From Chlamydomonas sphaeroides (lineage: Eukaryota; Chlorophyta; Chlorophyceae; Chlamydomonadales; Chlamydomonadaceae), in assembly GCA_001662425.1 (NCBI GenBank), contig BDDC01000111.1, positions 5,507-69,506 of the forward strand: a DNA stretch of 64,000 nt. The letters are read 5' to 3'. A program made the translations under genes and the position numbers. Numbering within the stretch: position 1 is the stretch's first letter; each line of letters opens with the position of its first letter. The notes below the pieces were generated by a model. It worked only from the letters and a program-made list of their open reading frames with translations. It ran no database searches and was not told the origin of the DNA. Of this stretch, positions 22,576 to 30,937 are shown one piece after another.

Positions 22576-25500
22576 ATGGTCGACCCTGGACGTATGGAGG
22601 CACAACACAGCCGCGAGCAGGACATGACTCCAACTACTGGCAATGTGCGCGGTCGCGCAGCGCAACAGCTCCCGAAGATGCGCAGCGAGGTCGCGAAACT
22701 TGCGCTATTCTCGACACTCTACGTGGCCTATGCCGTGAAATATTCTTTGCTATCGCGCACGTTGAGCGAGCTGACACACAAGGACGTGAGCACCATCGTG
22801 TCGTTCTGCACCTTACTCGCTGGCGGCTTTGTCAGCGTGCTCTGGGGCTCCGGCACACGCACGTGCAACGTTCGGTTCACATGGCTCCTCTGCCTCGCAG
22901 TATCCGCCAGGGTGCGTGCGCAAGTGAGGGACGAGGTTTTCGCCACCGGCACCACCTCCCTTCCTGCTCTGACTGTTCTCCATATGCCCTACGCCGCCCC
23001 ATGCAGACGTACCTCTTAGTATGCGCCCTACGTAAGCGCCACATGCAGCCGCTGCCAATGGCGCGGCCGACCTGCGCCGACCAGCCACCGCCCAGCTCAA
23101 GCTCGCCGCTCTGCTGTCTGCCCCCAGGGACCTCACGCGCCGCAAGCTTCCTGCCCCCTGCCCGCTGCCCTGCCCACGCCCACTCACCCCGCAGGCGGCC
23201 AGCTGCACGACCTGAGCGCCTACCTCTCCTCGCTGCCCTCCGTGCTTCTGGTGCAGCTGCTGCTGGCGCTGGCCTTCCCGGTGCGCCGCCTCCCACCCTC
23301 TCCCCCCTTGCTGCACACCCTTCCCTGGTGCACGCGCATCTGCCGCCACCAGGGCTGAGGCAGCAGGGCCCACAGGGGCCACAAGGCCGTGCATCGTCGT
23401 GTCAGCTAGCGGCAAGACCGTTCCGGCGCCGGGGCCCGGGACACCGCACCGAAACCTCGTCACGCCCACCGACAGGTCACATGGCGGCGGCAGCTGCTGA
23501 TATCGTCCGCCTACGCAGCGCACATGGTGGCGCTGGCAATGCTGGCGGCCCGCCGCAGCGGTGGGAGCGGCGGCACGGTGCCGCCGGCGGCGGTAGCGGC
23601 TCAGGCGGTGGTGACGTCGGCGCTGACGGTGCTGCTGGCCATGGCGTCTGACGCCCGGCTGGCACGCGCAGGTGGGGCTGGGGGGCCCCCCGTGTCGAAT
23701 AGTGCGGCAGGCTCCAATGAAGCACGGTAGCCTGGTCGATGGTGTTGCGCTCATCCGCCCCACCGTGCGCAACGGTTTGTGGGATACGGCACTCGCGCGG
23801 CGGACTAGAGTGCGCTTGTGCCGCCACCTCCTCCTGCAGCAAGGGCGGACGCTGTCGACGCTGCCGCCAAAGCGCCGGGCGCCGTGGATCTGAGCCGCCA
23901 ACACCAGGACCCCCCTGGCGTCGGCGATAGCGCTGGTGGCAGCGGCGGCGCCGGCGGCAATGACAGCCAGGATAGCTCTCAGCTTGGCAACGCCTTCGGG
24001 CTGCGCCGCCGACGAGCGCCGCCAAGCCAGCGCGAGTCACAGCCAGCGGCGCCGCTGCCGGCCCCGATCGCGGCTGCTGCCGCTGCTTGCCCGGCCGGAG
24101 GCTTGCAGGTCCTGTTGGGGGCCGATGGCAGCGCTCGGGCCGACGGCAGCTGTGCAGCGGCCGAAGCCGCGGCGGCGGTCACTGCGACGGCCGCTTCGGC
24201 GGCGGCGATGCTCGGCGGGTCGCGCGCCGGCAGGCCGGCGTACGTGCCGCCTGCCAGTGCCTCCCGCCACCTGATGTACATCGAGATGCGGGGGGCAGAG
24301 CCGGAGCAGGTGTGCATGGAGGCGAGAGGGGGATCTCGGGGAGGATCGGGGGCTGGATCGGTGCTGGCGCTTGGGCCGGGGCGCGTGGGGTCGGGGCGCG
24401 TGGGGTCGGAAGGAGTACACGCTCCATCCTTCGTCCTGGAGGATCCTCGGGCCTACGATTGCCCGCCGCGCCGCGCCATCTTGAGCGCTCCCACCTTTTC
24501 TCCACGCTGTGTCTTTGGCGCCTCCTCATCCTCATTGCATGCTTGGACCCTCGCCCGCCCGCAGCTGCGCCCCGGGGTGGTGGCCGCGCTGGCGGCGGCT
24601 GCGGAGCTGCGCGGGCAGGCGCTGGTGGGAGTGGCGGTGCGCAGCGGCTGCGTGGAGGCGCTGCTGGAGCTGGAGGGGCCCCTGGGGGGAAAGGGAGATG
24701 GCGAGAAGGGGATTGCGGGTCCGGGTGGGGACCGGAGCCTGGAGCTGGGCCGGCGGACGGGGCCGATGGCGGACCCCGTGGTCAGCGAGGAGGAGGCGGA
24801 GGCGGAGCTGAAGCAGGCGCTGGCCGCTACGCTACTGGCGGGAGTGGAGCCGCTGCAATCGATTGCGGAGGCAGAAGGCGACCGCGCGGCCGCCGCAGTG
24901 CCGCCGGCGCCTTCTATCACCGAGCTGTCGTGCGTGCCGAGTGAAGGCGGCGGGCCTGCCCTCGCGCTCGTGCCCGCCTGCGTCTTGCTAGACGCGCGGC
25001 AGCCGACGGGGCATTGTCTGGAGCTGACGCTGATCGCAGACTGGGGCGCGCAGCGGCAGCAGCACAGCGTCCTCGGCAGCGGCGGTGACGGCGGCGGCGG
25101 GCCCCCGGACGACGGCGCCGTCGAGGTCCTGGCATGGCAGCTGGGTCGCTTCGTGCAGGTGGGGCCCGGCAGCGGCGCGAGGCTCACAAGGGCGCGGGGC
25201 GGGGTCAGCTGCGGCGGGGCCGCCCTGCGTCTTGGCCCCTGGGGTACCGGCCCACGTGTGCCAGCCCGCCGGGCACCGCCGCAGGTGGCCGCGGTAGAGG
25301 GCGTGGAGGTGCCTGCACCGTGCGGCGACGGCGGGGTCGAGGACTGCCTTGGCGCCGACCGCGGCAGCGGCGGGCGACGGTGCCGCGCGTACCGGCTGCG
25401 GCTTGAAGGCGGAGATCTGAGCTGCGGTGCGTGGCTGGGCCCAGGGTAGCGGCTTGGCAGGGGCAAGTGCGCACGGTCGGCGGTGATGGCTCCGTATGCG

Positions 25501-27022
25501 GAGCAAGGGAGGCGCAGGGCAGCGGGGTGTCACGTAGCCGCTAGACGCTGTCCGCTGCGCCCCTCATTGCTTCGCAGGCCTGCTCAGCGTGTCGCTGCGG
25601 ACCAGGTCGCCCGCGACTTCGACAGCAGCAGGAGCAGCAGCAGCAACCAATGGTGTTGTCGGGCCGCTGGGGCCGCCGGCGCGCGCGCTCCTTCTGCCGG
25701 CGGCGGTGCCGGAGCTGGCGGCGCTAACCGCAGAGCTCTGCGGTCCCTTGGCGGAGGCGGCAGTCGCTGCGGTGGTCGATGGCGACGCCAGCTCTGTCGC
25801 TGCCGCCGGCGCGCTCATCAGGGACCTGGCGGGCTGGCTTGCAAGTGAGCCCGACCTGATGCCGCCAACGGCGCCGCAGCCGCTGACAGATTTGGCGGCG
25901 CTGACATTGCAGCTGCCCTCGCCGAACAGCACTTACGACGACAGCGGCGGTGTGCGGCGCCAGGGCAGCAGCGTATGCGTGCCGGCGCCGCCTTCGACCA
26001 GTGCCGTGAGCAGCTGCACCCTGGGGACGGAACCGTCGCCGTCGGGCCCAACCAGCGCCGTCACGGCCAGCAGCGACGCCGGCCGGCGGGGGCTGCGGTC
26101 CCGGCTCTTGGGGCCCGACCCCAGCGGCGACGACGGCGTGTGGGCCTGGATGCGGGCGTCCATTAACCGCCTGCCATCAAACACCGACGGCACGGCATCG
26201 GATGCCGGACGAGCGGCGTCGGAGGCTGGGCTGGTGGCGTCGGAGGCCGGGCCGGTAGCATCGGAGGCGGGTGTGGCGGTGTTGGAGAATGGGCCAGCAA
26301 TGTTTGCGCCGACGCCGCCACCACTGTCAGCGTCCCGGATGCTGCCTGGCGGCCGGCTAGACCTGGTCCCCGAGGCGCTGGCGCTGGAGGCGGAGGCCGG
26401 CCGGCGGGTGCGGCGGCAACGCCTGGCGGCGGCGCAGCGGTGGTCTCTGCTGGAGCACTGCGTGCGATGCGGCTGGCCGGTTGCCACGCGGCTGCTGCTG
26501 GGCCTTGGATTGGGCGAGGTCGCCGCCGCCGCCCAGTTCGGCGGCGCCGCCGCCATCACGGCCACCACCGCGGCCGCCGCCACCGACGCCGCAGCCTCGT
26601 CCGGCGGCGCCGCCGCCACCGCGCCGCCGCCGCCAGCTGCTGCAGCGGCGAGAGTGCCCGCAGCAGCGCCGCCGACGCTGCTGCACCTAGCGGTCGCCAG
26701 CGGCACCGCCGCCGTCGTGGACGCCGTGCTGGAGGCGGCGGCGGCCGCGCAGGGCAGCGCCGCCGACGCCGTGGCCACGGCCTTGTCACGGCTCGGCTCC
26801 TACGGCACCCTCACCTCGCTCACCGTGCCCCCTGCGGCGGCGCCGCCAGCCGCTGCCGTGTCGCCGCTGCACCTGGCGGCGTCTCTGCCCGACGGCGGCG
26901 CGCTGCTGGCCCACATGTTGTGCCGCCACCCCGAGGCGGCGGCGCTGATGGAGCTGGTGCCGCCCGGCGCAACGTGCAGCCCCGCGGCGGTGGCGGCGGC
27001 GGTGCGGGGCGCGCCGCTGTGA
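22576..27022 (+). CDS. multi-pass membrane protein with C-terminal ankyrin-like repeats
   Basis: Six exons: 22576-22915, 23195-23280, 23476-23671, 23840-24309, 24565-25426, 25578-27022; 3,399 bases, 1,132 residues, phases consistent. The start is the first in-frame ATG; a second follows six codons later. The first ~200 residues hold several hydrophobic stretches that look like membrane spans: LALFSTLYVAYAVKYSLL, VSTIVSFCTLLAGGFVSVLW, FTWLLCLAVSA, SVLLVQLLLALAFP, AYAAHMVALAMLAA and VVTSALTVLLAMA. A long Ala/Gly/Ser-rich middle follows, with a RSGCVEALLELEG segment. Near the C-terminus two units resemble ankyrin repeats: TLLHLAVASGTAAVVDAVLEA and SPLHLAASLPDGGALLAHML. Middle and C-terminal wording faintly recalls the ankyrin half of algal SBP-domain proteins, but no SBP zinc domain is seen. 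Role unknown; a membrane-anchored signalling or scaffold protein is a guess. Confidence 0.75.
26205..26280 (+). repeat. in-frame degenerate repeat (ASEAG) in the membrane-ankyrin gene
   Basis: A run of about five units of the type (A/T)SDAG or ASEAG with a GPV/GLV spacer is encoded here, after the TDGTASD text and before VLENGPA. Repeat units of eight codons suggest local slippage expansion inside a disordered linker. Confidence 0.7.
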
Positions 27023-27489
27023 GCGGGTGTGTGGTCGGGGGAGGTAGCGGGGTGTGCAGGCGGTTTGTGGAGCGGCGTGTGGCATGTCCAGCGCGCTTGC
27101 AGGGACCGTGCCTGGCAGGCGGGAAGGTGAGGAATGCGTGCTTCGTGTGGCTGCGGCGAGGCAACGGCGTTTGCGGAACATGGCGAGGGATTGGGGCCGC
27201 CACCATGCCGGCGGTGTGGTGCTGTGTCGCCACATCTTTTGTGATGGCCTGCGGTGCCGCTTGATTCTGCGGCATGCTGCAGAGGGCGTGTTGCAAAGGG
27301 AACCTGTGACTGGTATGTGCCAGGGCCGTCAGGGGCGCAGCTGTGCTGCTGGCGCATGGCATCGACGGAGTGCATGCATGTGGGAAATGCGGCAGGCCTC
27401 AAGGCTGGCATAAGCTCCTCTGCATGCTAGTGTTCTGCTCTCGAGGAACGCGTCGGCGCATGATGCCCATGCTGCTGAGGATGATGGTG
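27023..27489. other. 3' UTR region of the membrane-ankyrin gene
   Basis: Follows the TGA stop ending at 27022. No gene is supported. The transcript probably runs on to the TGTAA at 27916-27920, so it may include the minisatellite. Confidence 0.4.
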
Positions 27490-27680
27490 CTGCTAATAGG
27501 GGATGGTGATGGTGTTTGCTGATAGGGGATGGTGATGGTGTTGCTGGTAGGGGGTGATGATGGTATTGCTGATAGGGGATGGTGATGGTGTTGCTGAGAG
27601 GGGATGGTGATGGTGTTGATGACAAGGGATGGTGATGGTGTTGCTGAGAGGGGATGATGATGGTGTACACGTGATAGGGG
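27490..27680. repeat. 25-bp minisatellite
   Basis: About seven imperfect copies of a 25-base unit close to GATAGGGGATGGTGATGG plus TGTTGCT. Variants change GATAG to GAGAG or GACAA, and one copy has an extra T. Units abut, with no unique spacers, so this is not a CRISPR array. It lies about 470 bases past the stop of the membrane-ankyrin gene, probably in its 3' UTR. Confidence 0.9.
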
Positions 27681-27751
27681 CTGAATCGCTGAAAGCGGCT
27701 CGACCCCGACGGGGGCCCAGCGTCTTAAGGGTTGGGGCCAGCCCCCATCTC

Positions 27752-27822
27752 TTAGTCGACATAACCGATAATCATATCGAGTTGACTTGTCGACATATCG
27801 ATGGAGTCGACTTACATTTCGA
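27752..27822. other. cluster of GTCGAC / ATCGAT palindromes
   Basis: Within 70 bases GTCGAC occurs three times (27755, 27789, 27806), together with ATCGAT, ATATCGAG and further TCGA cores. The block is AT-richer than its surroundings. It could be a decayed repeat or a protein-binding cluster; no function can be named. Confidence 0.5.
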
Positions 27823-27915
27823 GGGCTGGTTGGGCTTGCCGGCGCTGCGGGCTGCGGCCATGGCAAGGGGTCTGGCCAAGGCCATGTTGCTGCCGCGCAG
27901 CATGGTCACGGAAGA

Positions 27916-27920
27916 TGTAA
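27916..27920 (+). terminator. candidate TGTAA poly(A) signal, membrane-ankyrin gene
   Basis: TGTAA is the usual poly(A) signal of volvocine algae. This copy lies about 900 bases past the stop at 27022, within the usual range of long 3' UTRs in these algae. Confidence 0.4.
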
Positions 27921-28299
27921 TGGCGCAGCCCTTTGGGGCGACCTGGCAAGCATGTTTCGCGTCTTGCGGCAGGGCGTAACGGATTGCAGGTTTGAGGGGC
28001 CAGCTAGGTCGGGCCGTGCCGCCTGGCGGGCTGGGTTCCTTGGGAATGGCGGCGCTGGGCGACCAGCGCTGCGGCCGTACTTCACGCACCGCCTCCTGCG
28101 GGCTCTTTGGTCTGCGTGTGAGGCTGCGAGCGCTGGCGGCGCTGGTGCCGGTGTGCGAGGGCTTGTGAACGTGTCGATGCCGGGGGCCAGCGGACGGGAC
28201 GTGCGGGGTAGAACGCAGCCTGCGGAGCGGGGTGCCACCCAAGGCGCTGCACGGTGCAGTGAGGTGGCGGAGGGGGCCTCGGGTGGCCTTTCCACTTTT

Positions 28300-28378
28300 G
28301 AACCAGCGTGGAAGTCATTGGAGGGTACCTGAGACAACCGCCGCTACTGGAAGCCCGGGGACTCAAAGACTACACCGG
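28300..28378 (+). repeat. dispersed repeat, copy C
   Basis: Matches copy A at 7918-7991 over GCGTGGAAGTC, TACCTGAGACAACCG, AGCCCGGGGACT and the ACCGG end. An open frame (27787-28332) reads PAWKSLEGT and stops inside the repeat, as the frame before copy A reads PAWKSE and stops. Copy C ends about ten bases before the left arm of the inverted-arm element. Confidence 0.7.
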
Positions 28379-28387
28379 TTGGGGTGT

Positions 28388-28661
28388 TGTCATGACACAA
28401 CGTGTCGTTGGCACAGCACGGTCCGGAGTGCCGGCTGCCCGCCGGGCACTGCACTCTTAGGGGACGGACACCTCCAGCCCCATGGCTCTGCTAGCGCACC
28501 TCGGGCGCGATCCAGGTGCCAGGAAATCCGGACAGCCGCACGCAGCGCTAACGGCTCTCCTGCCATCTCGAGCAGTACCTTTTCCGCACATTCGGCAATG
28601 ATAAGCAAGAGCTATGGTCTGGCAGCGTGCTGTACTCTGCCGATGGACGTACTGTGTCATG
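28388..28661 (-). repeat. left inverted arm with short Cys-containing open text
   Basis: On the minus strand this arm reads QSTARCQ, CRMCGKG, DGRR, FLAPGSRPRC, RAMGLEVSVP and a stop. The C-x2-C and a further Cys could form a small zinc site, but the conserved length is only about 60 residues. Confidence 0.6.
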
Positions 28662-29672
28662 ACAGTGTTGATGTAGGTGAAGGTGTGGAGCAGTAATGGT
28701 TCAGCTTGGAGGCCTGCGCGGTTGTTGGGGACTCGGGTGGCCTGGTGATGAGAGGAGCTCCGCACGGACGGCCCTTGGGTGTCGGGGGTCCTGCCACGAG
28801 GAAGGGCGGGACCCGGTGTATGGCGTTGGCTGTATGGGCTGGGAATGTAACAAAAATGACCAGACCGCGAAGCTGGCCCTGTTTGCCGTGGACCCGACCC
28901 AGTGCGGCGGAGCAGGGCAGCAGTAGGGGGTGTTCCCACTACTCCGCTACGTCCGACCCCTGCCGCCCGCCGCACACTCACGTCCCTGGCGATGAACGCA
29001 TGAACGCCTAACACTGCCATGCCTTTGCAACCCCTCCGCCCCGGCACGGCCGGGGCCCTCGCCCCGGCCTTCGCTGCGGGTGGCTGGGGAACGGCACTTT
29101 CCGTCCGCCCACCCGCTGCACCCCCACATGCCCACGCACCGCACTGCCACACACCGCCCTCCAACGTACCGCCCCCTTTTTATCACCGCACTCGTGCGCT
29201 CCGCACTCCCACGTCGTACGCCATCCACGTGTTACATGCACTGTGTCCCACCCTCTTGTACGGCACTGTGCCCAGGCCGCCCCTTGCATAGCCGGCGGCT
29301 CCATGGATGTTGCTGGCGCCTTCTTGCTGCTCCGTCGCTGTCATGGTCGCTCGATCACATTCTGACGCCGACCTCCTTTCGCTTCCGGTTTCCATCATCC
29401 ATCCTTCAGGTAACCATGGGACTGCAGTGGGCGGGCTGGGTGCTGCACAACGCCGCCGGAGGTGTCCACGGCGGTATCACTCGCTATGCCAGCGACCGCG
29501 GCCCTACCTCGCCACCTCATACCCTAGCGGCAGGTAACACGCAGGTGACTTGCAATCTGCTGCCCATTGCGCTTTGCGCTTCGTCGATTTGCTGCCTGCT
29601 TTGCCTCTCATGCCTCGGTGTATATCCGGGCGGGGGTTAACCTTTTTCTCTCTCTCTTGCAGTTCTTTGCGC

Positions 29673-29943
29673 CATGACACACTACGTAATTGGCAGAGTA
29701 CAGCACGCTGCCAGTCCATAATCTTACTTATCAGGTGCCAAGTGTGCGGAAAGGGTAATGCTCTAGATGGCAGGAGAACAATCCGGGAGCGGTACGAGTG
29801 GCTGACCGGATTCCTGGCACCGGGGATGCGCCCGAGGTGCACTGGCAGAGCCATGGGGATGGAGGTGTCCCCTTAGAGTGCGGCTCCCTGTTGGCGACCG
29901 CCCCTCCGGACCGTAATGTGCCAATAAACGTTGTGTCGCGACA
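29673..29943 (+). repeat. right inverted arm with matching open text
   Basis: On the plus strand this arm reads QSTARCQ, CQVCGKG, LDGRR, FLAPGMRPRC, RAMGMEVSP and a stop. A pyrimidine tract ending TCTCTTGCAG just before the arm (29649-29662) looks like a splice acceptor, so this arm may have been the last exon of a gene. Confidence 0.6.
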
Positions 29944-30937
29944 GGGGGAGTCGAATGGGGCAGCAGGTAGGCCAACCTGGGGCATAGGGTGACAAGTGTT
30001 ACCCCGTCGGAGCGAGAAAAGTGGCGTTATCCCCACGGACGGCCGGTAACACCTTGAGAGCCGCCGCCCACCTCGCCTCTGTGCGGCTGGGGGGGGGGAC
30101 GGCGCCCCAAAACGTGCGGGGAACCCCATGAGGTGGCAGTTCAGTGGGCGGGCCAGGGGTGTTGGATATGCCCGCGGAGGAGCGGGGCGGGGATGGGCGC
30201 GGGCTGCCATCGCACCACGGCACATATCACACAGCAGGCGCCTTCGGCACAGGCGTTCATAGCTGGTAGGTGATAGCAGCGTATCGCGGTTCGTTCCCCA
30301 GCAGGGCCCTGCTGCTGGACAGGGCTGGACCCAATAAGAAACAGCGCATAAGTTGTTGGGGGGGGGCCTCTGTCCGACCGTCCGTTCGCCCTGGACCTCA
30401 GTCGTGCGGTGCCACAACTACGAAGGGTCGTGGGCAGGGCGCATCCCCTGGTCGTGGGGACAAGAGACGCCATGAGGCGGGCCGTTGCGTGAGGGTGGCG
30501 TGCAGCGGGCGTGCGACCAGGTGCGACAGGGGGCCGAACGTGTGAACGACACAGAGTTTCCATCAGCGCTGGTCTTGGTGCATTTGTGGCTCATTAGAAC
30601 GAGCGCTGGCCAGGTTGGGAGCGTGTTAAGACGGAGCGCGGGCGTGGCAATTGCCGTATCCCTGATTAGAAGGTGCGCACGGAGCCACACCACTCCAAGA
30701 CACCGAGGGCAAACCAAACGTGTTTACGAAGAACAAGCAAGACGCTACCCATTATCGCGCACTCACACAATTGCATGCCATACTGTGGGCCTCGCGAAGT
30801 ACCCCAATACCTGACAGCTGAAGCTGGCGCCTTGACTGGATCAAGTGCAGCTGCTGTGTCATTCCGGCCTGGCGCGCCAGCCTGCGATGGCACTTGCGGA
30901 GTACTAAGTAAACGGCTCGGACGACGGCAATTCCAGT
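29944..30937. other. upstream region of the receptor-like kinase gene
   Basis: About 1 kb between the inverted-arm element and the ATG at 30938. It should hold the promoter and 5' UTR of the kinase gene. Plus-strand open frames here are short and lack domains. No other gene is supported. Confidence 0.4.

Larger units (their letters stand above)
28388..29943. mobile_element. 1.56-kb element with long inverted arms, class unknown
   Basis: Two diverged inverted arms, 28388-28661 and 29673-29943, flank about 1 kb of unlike sequence. The outer ends match best: left TGTCATGACACAACG, right (reversed) TGTCGCGACACAACG, both then running through TTGGCACA and ACGGTCCGGAG. Each arm, read inward to outward, carries the same short open text: CAGAGTACAGCACGCTGCCAG, CGKG, DGRR, FLAPG, RPRC, RAMG and EVS, then a stop. 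No clear target-site duplication is seen, and the middle shows no transposase. It could be a foldback or non-autonomous DNA transposon, or two inverted copies of one gene end. Confidence 0.65.

Noticed and set aside
27490..27680. Possible CRISPR array
   Set aside because: Units are directly adjacent with no unique spacers, and the genome is eukaryotic.
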